From the NCBI RefSeq assembly GCF_002836415.1, contig NZ_PJBP01000125.1, forward strand, positions 1-43,034: a DNA stretch of 43,034 bases, read 5' to 3'. Shown piece by piece: positions 6,315 through 14,406 of this stretch. Made by a program: the position numbers and the translations under genes. Each line of letters begins with the position of its first letter. Position 1 is the stretch's first letter. Below the pieces are notes generated by a model, which saw nothing but the letters and a program-made list of their open reading frames with translations, made no database searches and had not been told where the DNA came from. The DNA comes from Psychromonas sp. MB-3u-54 (GTDB lineage Bacteria > Pseudomonadota > Gammaproteobacteria > Enterobacterales > Psychromonadaceae).

Positions 6315-7676
6315 ATGCACTTGGTTTGGTTTCGTAACGATTTACGTACGTCAGATAATTCAGCCTTATATTATGCTTGTTTAAAAGGCCCCGTCACCGG
6401 CATTTATTTTGTTACGCCCGAGCAGTGGAAAAGTCACCAATTAGCACCTATTCAAGCTGATTTTATTGAGCAAAATTTAACAGTTTTAGCTGAACAGCTA
6501 GCGGCATTAGGTATTCCCTTGTTAATCGAAGAGGTCGCTGATTTTTCTCAGATCCCGGCCCGCCTTAAGCAGATCCAAAAAGCGCATCATATTGAGGCTA
6601 TTCATGCCAATGAAGAGCCCGAAATTAATGAAAAAGAGCGCGATCAAGCGGTCAAAAAAGTCGGGCTGCCTTTAGTACTTTATCAGTGCGATTGTATTTT
6701 ACAGGCGGGCAGCGTACTTACGAAGCAAGGTGGAATGTATAAAGTATTCACTGCCTTTAGAAATGCCTGGATGAAAGAAGTAAAACAGATAGATCTCACG
6801 CCATTACCTAAACCCGCTGCTCAGGGGCCCGCTTTAAATGTGAGTGGGACAAAAAATATAAGCGTTCATTATGACAAAAAATCCAGCCAAGCCTGGCCTG
6901 CAGGCGAGACTGCTGCATTGCAGCGTTTACGGCATTTTTTATTACAGGATGTCGAGGATTATCATCACAACAGAGATATTCCGTCTCTGGACGGGACATC
7001 CGGGCTATCGGCTTATTTGAAATTCGGCGTGATCAGTGCCAAGCGCTGTGTGTATGAAGTGCTGGCCGTTTTTCCCTATGCCTTAGATGCCCAGGATTCC
7101 GGTGTTTTTAGCTGGGTAAATGAAATTGTTTGGCGTGAATTTTATCGTCATCTGATGATTTTTAATCCGCAGTTATGTAAAGGGGAAAATTTCAATAAAC
7201 TGGCTGATAATATTATTTGGAGCAATAACCGCGAAGACTTTAAAGCCTGGTGTGAAGGGCGTACAGGGTACGGACTGGTAGATGCTGCGATGCGTCAGTT
7301 AAATGACACCGGCTGGATGCACAATCGCTTAAGGATGGTGACAGCCAGTTTTTTAAGCAAGCATTTACTGATCGATTGGCGTTGGGGTGAGGCTTATTTC
7401 AGGGAACATTTAATAGATGGTGACTTGGCGTCCAACAATGGCGGCTGGCAGTGGGCTGCCAGTACAGGTTGTGATGCACAACCCTATTTTAGAATTTTCA
7501 ATCCTATTATACAGAGTCAAAAATTTGATCCAAAGGGACTGTTCATCCGTAAATATGTCAAAGAACTAAATGGATTGGATAATAAAACAATTCATTTTCC
7601 AGTAAACGCAATAGTCGAGCATAAGCAAGCAAGATTAAATGCGTTAGACAGATATTCGGTATTAAAAAAGGGGTAA
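6315..7676 (+). CDS. phrB: Deoxyribodipyrimidine photolyase (CPD photolyase)
   Basis: This 453-residue protein matches class I DNA photolyases throughout. The N-terminal antenna-binding alpha/beta domain starts LVWFRNDLRTSDN. The FAD-binding helical domain includes TSGLSAYLKFGVISAKR, WVNEIVWREFYRHLM, MRQLNDTGWMHNRLRM and the strongly conserved NGGWQWAASTGCDAQPYFRIFNP. It uses blue light to split cyclobutane pyrimidine dimers. Photolyase is a known member of RpoE-ChrR regulons, which fits its place here. The next gene follows after 2 nt. Confidence 0.95.
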   Translation: MHLVWFRNDLRTSDNSALYYACLKGPVTGIYFVTPEQWKSHQLAPIQADFIEQNLTVLAEQLAALGIPLLIEEVADFSQIPARLKQIQKAHHIEAIHANEEPEINEKERDQAVKKVGLPLVLYQCDCILQAGSVLTKQGGMYKVFTAFRNAWMKEVKQIDLTPLPKPAAQGPALNVSGTKNISVHYDKKSSQAWPAGETAALQRLRHFLLQDVEDYHHNRDIPSLDGTSGLSAYLKFGVISAKRCVYEVLAVFPYALDAQDSGVFSWVNEIVWREFYRHLMIFNPQLCKGENFNKLADNIIWSNNREDFKAWCEGRTGYGLVDAAMRQLNDTGWMHNRLRMVTASFLSKHLLIDWRWGEAYFREHLIDGDLASNNGGWQWAASTGCDAQPYFRIFNPIIQSQKFDPKGLFIRKYVKELNGLDNKTIHFPVNAIVEHKQARLNALDRYSVLKKG

Positions 7677-7678
7677 TA

Positions 7679-8104
7679 ATGACAACTGCACTGATTGATG
7701 ATTTTTGTCGTGTATATCAAGGCTTAGATAAGAATAATCTAAGCCAGCTGGGGCTTGTTTACAGTGATAATATAAATTTCATTGATGCATTGCATAACCT
7801 TAAAGGCTTAGATCAATTAACCGAGTATTTTAGCCATCTTTATGGAAATGTTCTTTACTGCAATTTTGACATTGAAGAGGTGATTAAGGAGAAAGACAAG
7901 GCTTCTGTCATTTGGACGATGAAATATGCGCATTCGAAAATCAATAAGGGTAAAACTATCTTCGTGAATGGTTGCTCCCTCCTCAAATTTAATGAAAAAA
8001 TTTATTACCACCGGGATTTTCTGGATATGGGACAAATGTTATATGAGCATTTACCCTTGCTCGGTGGCGTCATTCGAACGGTTAAAAAGCGGGTTACTTC
8101 ATGA
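7679..8104 (+). CDS. SnoaL/NTF2-like fold protein
   Basis: This 141-residue protein resembles the SnoaL-like/NTF2 fold: FCRVYQGLDKNNLSQLGLVYSDNINFIDALHNLKGLDQLTEYFSHLY at the start, then the strand patterns VIWTMKYAH and GCSLLKFNEKIYYHRDFLDMGQMLYEHLPLLG. Such proteins occur routinely in Cfa/SDR/amine-oxidase stress operons of gammaproteobacteria, and their substrate is unknown. The coding sequence starts 2 nt after photolyase and overlaps the SDR start (ATGA), so it is translationally coupled in the operon. Confidence 0.8.
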   Translation: MTTALIDDFCRVYQGLDKNNLSQLGLVYSDNINFIDALHNLKGLDQLTEYFSHLYGNVLYCNFDIEEVIKEKDKASVIWTMKYAHSKINKGKTIFVNGCSLLKFNEKIYYHRDFLDMGQMLYEHLPLLGGVIRTVKKRVTS

Positions 8105-8823
8105 AACGTATTCTAATTACAGGCGCCACCTCCGGCATTGGTAAAGCCTTGTGTTTGCTTTATCAGAAGCGAGGTTATGCGGTTATTGCCTGTGGTCGTA
8201 ATCAACAAGCCTTAGATGAAATAGGTAGTTTAAAAAATGTGTCAACATTAAGCTTTGATATCAGCGATAAAATACAAGTCAGCCAGGCTCTGGCAACACT
8301 GCCTGAGTTAGATATGGTTATTTTAAATGCGGGCAGTTGCGAATATATCGATGATGCCAAAAATTTTGACGGGGATCTGTTTGCACGCGTTATTAGCACC
8401 AATTTAATCGCTTTGGGCTATTGTTTACAGAGTGTATTACCGAAAATAAAAAAAGGCGGACAATTAGCTTTAATGGGTTCAAGCGCAAGTTATTTACCTT
8501 TTTCCCGGGCTGAAGCCTACGGGGCCAGTAAAGCAGGTGTTGCTTATTTAGCTAAAACCTTGGCGATCGACCTTCTTGCGGATCAAATCAATGTTTGCCT
8601 GATTAATCCTGGTTTTGTGAAAACGCCCTTAACGGACAAAAATGTTTTTTCTATGCCGATGTTGATCACGGCAGATAAGGCTGCTGATTATATTTTCAAA
8701 GGGTTGCTTAAAGGTAAAAAAGAAATACATTTTCCTGCTTTTTTCACTTTTACGCTGAAAATATTAGCCTGCTTCCCGAACGCCGTCTGGTCTTTTATTG
8801 CGACAAGGATGATTAACAAATGA
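8101..8823 (+). CDS. Short-chain dehydrogenase/reductase
   Basis: This 240-residue SDR has the Rossmann nucleotide motif TGATSGIGKAL at the N-terminus, the LNAG motif (VILNAGSC), the catalytic Ser in MGSSASYLP, and Tyr/Lys in the YGASKAG motif, followed by NPGFVKTPLT. All catalytic residues are present, so it should be an active NAD(P)-dependent oxidoreductase. The substrate is unknown; the operon suggests a lipid-derived aldehyde, ketone or alcohol. It overlaps both neighbours by ATGA-type junctions. Confidence 0.88.
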   Translation: MKRILITGATSGIGKALCLLYQKRGYAVIACGRNQQALDEIGSLKNVSTLSFDISDKIQVSQALATLPELDMVILNAGSCEYIDDAKNFDGDLFARVISTNLIALGYCLQSVLPKIKKGGQLALMGSSASYLPFSRAEAYGASKAGVAYLAKTLAIDLLADQINVCLINPGFVKTPLTDKNVFSMPMLITADKAADYIFKGLLKGKKEIHFPAFFTFTLKILACFPNAVWSFIATRMINK

Positions 8824-10076
8824 AAAAAATAGCCATCGTAGGAAGTGGTATTTCGGGACTTACTTGTGCGCATTTATTACATGAGCAATATGATATTTCT
8901 GTTTTTGAAGCTGGGAATTATATCGGTGGGCATACGGCAACTCAGGATATCCTCTATCGGGGAAAAAAGTGGCGACTTGATACCGGTTTTATTGTTTTTA
9001 ATGATCGAACCTATCCAAATTTCGAAAAATTAATGGCCAAAATTGGTATGGACAGAGTGGCCACTGAAATGAGCTTTAGTGTCAGAAATGAAGATACCGG
9101 ACTTGAATACAGCGGCAGTAATTTAAACGCTTTATTCGCTCAACGTACTAACATTTTTAATCTGAAATTTCTTAAACTGATTAAAGAAATTCTGCGTTTT
9201 AATAAATTATGTCAGTCAGCCTGGGAATATAAAAGCCTGGACGATCAGATAAGTTTAGGGTGCTTTTTGGATCAACAAGGCTTCAGTGAATATTTCCGTT
9301 CACATTATATTCTGCCCATGGGGGCGGCCATTTGGTCTGCCAGTCTGCATGATATGGAAGCTTTCCCGCTGTATTTTTTTGTGCGTTTTTTTTACAACCA
9401 CGGGTTATTAACGATTAACAATCGTCCGCAATGGTATGTGGTTCCTAATGGTTCCGATTCCTATGTAAAACCGTTAATTAAAGGTTTTGAGAATAAGGTC
9501 CATCTTAATGCGCCAGTTTCTAAAATTTTCCGTGAAAATGGCCAGATCAAATTGAAAACAGAGGAGAGCGATTGGCAAATCTTCGATGAAGTGATTCTGG
9601 CATGTCACAGCGATCAAGCTATGTCCATACTCAAAGACTTAAGTCAGGATGAACAGGATATTCTCGGCAAAATGGCTTATCAAAAAAATGAAGTCGTTCT
9701 GCATACTGATATAAGCATGTTACCGAAAAAGAAACTGGCTTGGGCGGCATGGAACTATCACTTGAACAGTGATAACAAGCAGCCTGTTGCCGTCACTTAC
9801 AATATGAATATATTGCAGAATCTGCCTGCCGATGCGCCCATTTTTTGCGTTACTTTAAATCACACTCAGTCGATAGATGCGAATAAAATTTTAGGGCGAT
9901 TTAACTATTCACATCCGGTTTTTAATCAAGCTTCTATTGATGCACAAAAAAAGAGGTTGGCTATTTGCGGGCGAAATAATACCCATTTTGCGGGGGCCTA
10001 TTGGTATAACGGTTTCCATGAAGATGGTGTGGAGAGTGCACTTGATGTCTGCCGTCGTTTTGGTGTTTCTCTTTAG
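8820..10076 (+). CDS. FAD-dependent amine-oxidase-like protein
   Basis: This 418-residue flavoprotein has the dinucleotide motif IAIVGSGISGLTCAHLL at the start, an ADP-contacting acidic residue in ISVFEAGNYIGGHTAT, and a C-terminal FAD-contact region (FAGAYWYNGFHEDGVESALDVCRR). It belongs to the NAD/FAD-binding amine-oxidase-related family usually encoded next to DUF1365 and Cfa-like genes. In Rhodobacter sphaeroides, ChrR-regulon proteins of this kind have been tied to fatty-acid oxidation to furan fatty acids. That this protein acts on methylated acyl chains is inference from context. It starts within the end of the SDR gene. Confidence 0.85.
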   Translation: MKKIAIVGSGISGLTCAHLLHEQYDISVFEAGNYIGGHTATQDILYRGKKWRLDTGFIVFNDRTYPNFEKLMAKIGMDRVATEMSFSVRNEDTGLEYSGSNLNALFAQRTNIFNLKFLKLIKEILRFNKLCQSAWEYKSLDDQISLGCFLDQQGFSEYFRSHYILPMGAAIWSASLHDMEAFPLYFFVRFFYNHGLLTINNRPQWYVVPNGSDSYVKPLIKGFENKVHLNAPVSKIFRENGQIKLKTEESDWQIFDEVILACHSDQAMSILKDLSQDEQDILGKMAYQKNEVVLHTDISMLPKKKLAWAAWNYHLNSDNKQPVAVTYNMNILQNLPADAPIFCVTLNHTQSIDANKILGRFNYSHPVFNQASIDAQKKRLAICGRNNTHFAGAYWYNGFHEDGVESALDVCRRFGVSL

Positions 10077-10099
10077 CTGCCGAAGAAGAGGATTATTTA

Positions 10100-10849
10100 A
10101 TGGAAAAGCTTAACTCTTGTATTTATGTTGGTGAAGTCGGTCATAAACGCTTTACGCCGCGCGAACATCATTTTTCCTACAAAATATTTTTTTTGGCGAT
10201 TGATCTTGATGAGATAGAAAAGCTCAGTGAACTTGGCCGGTGGTTTAAGTGGGATAAATTTGCGCCTTTAAGCTTTCGCTCGAGAGATTATTTAGATCAC
10301 AAAAAAACCATTAATAAACAACTTGTTTGGCAAAAAGTAGAACAGTTAGGCGGAGAGAATTTAGCCGGTCGGGTTATGTTTATTGGACAGATGCGCTGTT
10401 TTGGGCTGTATTTCAGTCCGATAAATTTATATTACTGCTACCAGAAAAATAACCAATTAAGTTATTTATTAGCGGAAGTCAGTAATACCCCCTGGAATGA
10501 ACGACACTACTACCTTATTGATATAAATAAGGATTTAATCTGTGATAAAGCATTCCCCGTGTCTCCTTTTATGGATTTAGAGATGCAATACCATTGGCAT
10601 ATTAAAGCGCCCGCAGAACAGCTGAGTTTGCACATTGAGAATCACAGTGATAAAAAAATATTTACAGCCAGCTTGAGAATGAAAAGTATCGAATTTTGTA
10701 ATAAAAATTTACGACAATGTTTGTTTAACATTCCCGTGATGACCCTGAAAACCTTAGCCGGTATTTATTGGCAAGCTTTAAAACTGTTTATTAAAGGTGT
10801 GCCTTTTATTGGCCACGCTGTAAAAAAGGAAATTGATGATGGCCGTTAA
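10100..10849 (+). CDS. DUF1365 family protein
   Basis: This 249-residue protein shows the DUF1365 signature: IYVGEVGHKRFTPREHHFSYKIFFLAIDLDE at the start, KFAPLSFRSRDYL, GRVMFIGQMRCFGLYFSPINLYYCY, and NTPWNERHYYLID. It is a cytoplasmic protein of unknown biochemical role. DUF1365 genes almost always sit between an FAD amine-oxidase-like gene and a Cfa-like gene, as here, which suggests participation in the same lipid modification. The 23-nt gap from the previous gene holds a GAAGAGGA ribosome binding site. Confidence 0.88.
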   Translation: MEKLNSCIYVGEVGHKRFTPREHHFSYKIFFLAIDLDEIEKLSELGRWFKWDKFAPLSFRSRDYLDHKKTINKQLVWQKVEQLGGENLAGRVMFIGQMRCFGLYFSPINLYYCYQKNNQLSYLLAEVSNTPWNERHYYLIDINKDLICDKAFPVSPFMDLEMQYHWHIKAPAEQLSLHIENHSDKKIFTASLRMKSIEFCNKNLRQCLFNIPVMTLKTLAGIYWQALKLFIKGVPFIGHAVKKEIDDGR

Positions 10850-12080
10850 TACAACACAGCTGAGTACAAATACCAAAGCAATGGCTTATATAGATCAAGT
10901 TTCTAAAAAGGTATTGGTATCGATATTAGGTAAAATGCAGCAGGCCTGTTTGATCTTAGTCGATCAGCAACAGGAAATTATCTTGGGAGATCCTAAGGCA
11001 AGCTTAAAAGGAAAAATTGTAATAAAAAACAGCAAAACCTATCGAAAAATTTTGTTGGGTGGCAGTGTTGCGGCAGGAGAGTCTTATATTCAAGGCTGGT
11101 GGAGCAGCCCGGACTTGACTAAGGTTATTCAAGTATTAGGACGTGAGCAGGGGATACAGGACGAAATTGAAAAACGCGTTGCAAAAGTGATGGCGATTCC
11201 CTCTTGGATTTATCATAAAGCCCGCAAAAATACCCGCAACGGTTCAAAAAAGAATGTTCTCGCACATTATGACCTTGGCAATGATCTCTATGAGCAATTT
11301 TTAGATAAAGAAATGCTCTATTCAAGTGCCATTTATCCGACTTTCGATGCCAGTTTAGAAGAAGCCCAGCTGCATAAATTAAAAACTATTTGTGACAGGC
11401 TAGGGTTAAAAAAGGGCGAAACACTACTGGAAATAGGAACCGGCTGGGGCGCCCTGGCTATTTACGCGGCGCAGCATTATGGCGTAAAAGTCACCACTAC
11501 TACTATTTCAGAAGAACAGTTTTTATACACCCAGGCACGTATTAAAAGCTTGGGATTAGAGGGCAGCATTACATTATTAAAATCCGATTATCGGGATCTG
11601 ACCGGGCAGTTCGATAAGTTAGTTTCAATCGAAATGATTGAAGCCGTTGGCCATGAATATCTGGCGAGTTTTTTCGAAATCTGTAATAACCACCTGAAAC
11701 CGCATGGAAAAATGCTGATTCAAGCTATCACTATTGCGGATCAGCGTTATGACCAATACCGCTCCAGTGTGGATTTTATTCAGCGTTATATTTTCCCCGG
11801 TGGTTGTCTACCTTCGATCAGTGTGATGGCTAATAATATCAATAATAAAACCGATATGGTAATCACTTCATTGCATGATATTGGCATGGATTATGCTAAA
11901 ACATTAAACCACTGGCGTGAGCAGTTTGAGCACTCCCTCGTTGAAATAAAAAAATTGGGCTATAACGATGATTTTATTCGTTTATGGCGTTTTTACTTCT
12001 GTTATTGCGAAGGTGCGTTTTTAGAAAGAAATATCAGTGCGGTGCATTTGATTGCCGCTAAACCCGCTTTTAGAGCCTGA
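10839..12080 (+). CDS. cfa: Cyclopropane-fatty-acid synthase-like SAM methyltransferase
   Basis: This protein of about 413 residues belongs to the Cfa/mycolic-acid cyclopropane synthase family. It has an N-terminal lipid-binding region, then VLAHYDLGNDLYEQFLDKEMLYSSAIY, the SAM-binding loop TLLEIGTGWGALAIYAA, SIEMIEAVGHEYL and YIFPGGCLPS. It should transfer a methyl group from SAM to unsaturated acyl chains of membrane phospholipids, giving cyclopropane or methyl-branched products. In this operon type the relevant product may be a methylated precursor of furan fatty acids rather than a cyclopropane. ATGs at 10836 and 10839 are both in frame; AAAAGGA (10824-10830) suits 10839. It overlaps the DUF1365 gene by 11 nt. 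Confidence 0.88.
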   Translation: MAVNTTQLSTNTKAMAYIDQVSKKVLVSILGKMQQACLILVDQQQEIILGDPKASLKGKIVIKNSKTYRKILLGGSVAAGESYIQGWWSSPDLTKVIQVLGREQGIQDEIEKRVAKVMAIPSWIYHKARKNTRNGSKKNVLAHYDLGNDLYEQFLDKEMLYSSAIYPTFDASLEEAQLHKLKTICDRLGLKKGETLLEIGTGWGALAIYAAQHYGVKVTTTTISEEQFLYTQARIKSLGLEGSITLLKSDYRDLTGQFDKLVSIEMIEAVGHEYLASFFEICNNHLKPHGKMLIQAITIADQRYDQYRSSVDFIQRYIFPGGCLPSISVMANNINNKTDMVITSLHDIGMDYAKTLNHWREQFEHSLVEIKKLGYNDDFIRLWRFYFCYCEGAFLERNISAVHLIAAKPAFRA

Positions 12081-12090
12081 GATTTTTAAT

Positions 12091-12627
12091 ATGCGGCGCT
12101 TTATTGTAAGCCACTTTTACTGGTTTAATTTTATTTGGTTTCAGTTAATGTGGTTTATTGCTGTTTTTTTTACGGTCAGCGGGCAGCTTTTTTTAATATT
12201 TTCTTTACTGCTGCATTTTTATTTGTCGCCTGATCGTAAATTTGACTTAGCCAGTTTAATCACTATCTCCGCAATAGGGGGAACGGTCGATCTGTTATTA
12301 TCCTGGCTGGGAATAATGGTCTTTCCGGAAGCAACTCTTTTACCGCTGTGGTTAGTTTTATTATGGGCTCACTTTGCGGTGGCACTCAATCATGGCATGT
12401 CCTGGTTGAATCAAATTCCGCTCTATTTTCAAGTTATGTTTGGTGGATTATTCGGGCCGCTCAGTTATTACGCCGGATACAAATTTGGGGCGGTTGATTT
12501 TCCGCTTTCACCTTTACAGACATCATTGATATTGATAGTGATCTGGGCAACACTTTTACCCGTATACCTGTTTATATCGAGAAATTACGGTGATCGTTAT
12601 GACAACGTTAAACAAAAACACAGCTAA
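12091..12627 (+). CDS. DUF2878 membrane protein
   Basis: This 178-residue integral membrane protein has an aromatic N-terminus (HFYWFNFIWFQLMWFIAVFF) typical of DUF2878. It is followed by about five more hydrophobic stretches, including LIFSLLLHFYL, WLVLLWAHFAVALNHGMSW and SLILIVIWATLLPVYLFI. The WFNFxWFQ and LNHSMxW-like motifs support the family. No biochemical role is known. It recurs in Cfa-type stress operons, so a part in envelope lipid metabolism is a reasonable inference. A TTG at 12052 would give a longer frame inside the cfa gene; the ATG at 12091 is preferred because the family motif starts directly after it. Confidence 0.8.
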   Translation: MRRFIVSHFYWFNFIWFQLMWFIAVFFTVSGQLFLIFSLLLHFYLSPDRKFDLASLITISAIGGTVDLLLSWLGIMVFPEATLLPLWLVLLWAHFAVALNHGMSWLNQIPLYFQVMFGGLFGPLSYYAGYKFGAVDFPLSPLQTSLILIVIWATLLPVYLFISRNYGDRYDNVKQKHS

Positions 12628-13135
12628 AAAACGACTTACATTCGCACTCATTTCTGTGGCTTTTTTGCTATTTTCAAACCTCGCATATGCAAATGTGACG
12701 GCGCCACTTAAAACCGTCGGTCAAGGAGAAATGTCATGGTTGTTTATGGATGTTTATCAGGTTTCATTACACAGTGCCGATGGCCATTACGTCCACCAAG
12801 AATACCCTCAAGCTTTAACAATCCGCTACCAGCGCTCTTTTAAGAAAGAATGGTTGATCAAAGCAACGGCTGAAGAATGGCAAAAAATGAAGATTGACAG
12901 TCGGCAGTATGAACCCTGGTTAGCACAATTTTTTTCTTTATGGCCGAATGTAAATTCTGGCGATACGCTCACTTTTTTGGTGGCGAAAAATGGTCAAGGC
13001 ACTTTTTATCATAATGATCGTTTATTAGGTGATATTAATAACCGGGATTTGAGCCGTGCTTTTCTGGATATATGGTTATCAAAAAAAACCAGTGAACCTG
13101 ATTTACGCAGACAATTAATAGGTGAAATAAAATGA
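12599..13135 (+). CDS. Chalcone-isomerase-like exported protein
   Basis: This 178-residue protein has an N-terminal signal peptide (KKRLTFALISVAFLLFSNLAYA) and a mature domain resembling bacterial chalcone-isomerase-like proteins: KTVGQGEMSWLFMDVYQVSLHSADG, ALTIRYQRSFKKEWLIKATAEEW, GDTLTFLVAKNGQGTFYHNDRLLGDI and RAFLDIWLS. Members of this fold bind fatty acids in plants, so a periplasmic role with acyl chains or lipid breakdown products is plausible but unproven. It overlaps the end of the DUF2878 gene and is followed by an ATGA-type junction. Confidence 0.8.
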   Translation: MTTLNKNTAKKRLTFALISVAFLLFSNLAYANVTAPLKTVGQGEMSWLFMDVYQVSLHSADGHYVHQEYPQALTIRYQRSFKKEWLIKATAEEWQKMKIDSRQYEPWLAQFFSLWPNVNSGDTLTFLVAKNGQGTFYHNDRLLGDINNRDLSRAFLDIWLSKKTSEPDLRRQLIGEIK

Positions 13136-13653
13136 AAATATTGATCGGTTTAATCTTCAGTTTGATGATTTTAGGATGCAGTTCCCAAAACCTCGATGAT
13201 TATGCGAATAGTTCTCCGAAGTTTGATGTTGAGTCTTATTTCAAAGGACCATTACAAGCACAGGGTATTGTTCTGGATCGTGGAGGAAAAGTAACACGCC
13301 GCTTTACGGTTGAGATGATCGGCACCTGGACAGGCAATCAAGGGAAATTAGAGGAGTGGTTTGTCTTTGATGACGGTGAAAAAACCACACGTACCTGGCA
13401 AATAACTAAATTAAAAGAGGGCCATTATATTGGCACTGCGGGTGATGTGGTTGGTAAAGCCCTTGGAGAAAGTAACGGTTTTGCACTGCATTGGGATTAT
13501 CAATTAGATCTGCCCGTCGACGGCAAAGAGGTGCGGGTGACCTTTGATGATTGGTTATATCAGGTGGACAATAAGGTCGTCATAAATCGCAGTGTTATCA
13601 CTAAATGGGGATTTAGAGTGGGTGAAGTGATTTTGGTGATCACTAAAAAATAG
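13132..13653 (+). CDS. DUF3833 lipoprotein
   Basis: This 173-residue protein begins MKILIGLIFSLMILGCSSQ, a lipoprotein signal peptide with the lipobox LILGC, so it is anchored to a membrane by Cys16. The mature part (FDVESYFKGPLQAQGIVLDRGGKVTRRFTVEMIGTW, then EEWFVFDDGEKTTRTWQI and FDDWLYQVDNKVVINRS) matches DUF3833. It is the last gene of the stress operon and overlaps the preceding one. Its function is unknown; calycin-like lipid binding has been suggested for such beta-rich sequences, but I cannot confirm it here. Confidence 0.85.
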   Translation: MKILIGLIFSLMILGCSSQNLDDYANSSPKFDVESYFKGPLQAQGIVLDRGGKVTRRFTVEMIGTWTGNQGKLEEWFVFDDGEKTTRTWQITKLKEGHYIGTAGDVVGKALGESNGFALHWDYQLDLPVDGKEVRVTFDDWLYQVDNKVVINRSVITKWGFRVGEVILVITKK

Positions 13654-14197
13654 GCTGGCCATTTTTTCATTTAATCTCTCTGATCCATCAAGCGGATCGA
13701 TAGGGTTAAAAACGCTTAAAACAGTTTTTAATCCTAATACTAATTTCAATACAAAGGGGTAAAATAGACTTACTCCACACTGCCTAAAAACACTTTTTCA
13801 AGGCAACCTGCAAATACAATAACGCCGCTTCGAAGATATTCAACTGTACAGATTGAGAATTAATGAGAACTGGTTTTTTTATCATTAATATGAAATTATG
13901 CTGGTAAATGAATTTTTAATCGTTTATTTTACATAACTACCGTTTTTTTTGAAGTTTTAACTGTTTTTTGTCTTACTTTCCCCTGAATAAAGTCAAATCA
14001 ATACCAAAAAAAAGTATGGCCTTTAAGTGGTGATGTAGATTTTTTATGTTAAAACCTTATATAACAAGATGTTAACATCAAAGAGTTGTCGAATTAACAA
14101 AGTTGGATTTTATATTATTGAAACGGTAGAATAAGGAAATCATTTTCCATGTTATTAGATTGATTAAAGAGCAATATTTACATGAGCTTTTGCTTGT
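13654..14197. other. Long intergenic region upstream of gltB, no gene seen
   Basis: More than 500 nt of very AT-rich sequence without a credible coding frame. GGGTTAAAAAC (13703-13713) and GTTTTTAATCC (13724-13734) form a hairpin that could end the stress operon, but no T-run follows. Regulation of gltBD probably sits in the later part of this gap. Confidence 0.5.
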
Positions 14198-14264
14198 GTA
14201 GGGACGCTATTAGCGTTATTTTTTGAATCAGGAAGTTTTTTTAAAAGTGCAAATTTGCCCCTAC
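14198..14264. repeat. Imperfect inverted repeat, REP-like
   Basis: GTAGGGA (14198-14204) and CCCCTAC (14258-14264) bracket short inner hairpins, CGCTATTAGCG and GCAAATTTGC. It resembles small intergenic repeats ending in GTAGGG/CCCTAC but is not clearly a copy of the family at 1285, 22321 and 25746. Confidence 0.4.
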
Positions 14265-14357
14265 TAACCAGTAGTTTCCTTTCTATAAAATAATATTGAT
14301 TGCTTATGTTTGTGTTGACCTACAAATTAAGCCTTAACTAGCACTTTGAAAACAATA

Positions 14358-14391
14358 GATAAAACAGTATCGTTTTCGTTACTGTTTTATC
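14358..14391 (+). promoter_or_regulatory. Perfect 12-bp hairpin directly upstream of the gltB ribosome binding site
   Basis: GATAAAACAGTA (14358-14369) and TACTGTTTTATC (14380-14391) are perfectly complementary around a 10-nt loop. The stem ends immediately before the GAAGGA ribosome binding site (14393-14398). It could be a protein operator, a leader hairpin controlling translation, or a remnant terminator/attenuator. Confidence 0.6.
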
Positions 14392-14406
14392 TTGAAGGAC
14401 GTATTT

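Noticed and set aside
13703-13734. GGGTTAAAAAC/GTTTTTAATCC hairpin as terminator of the stress operon
   Set aside because: The stem is AT-rich and no T-run follows, so I did not annotate it as a terminator, only mentioned it.
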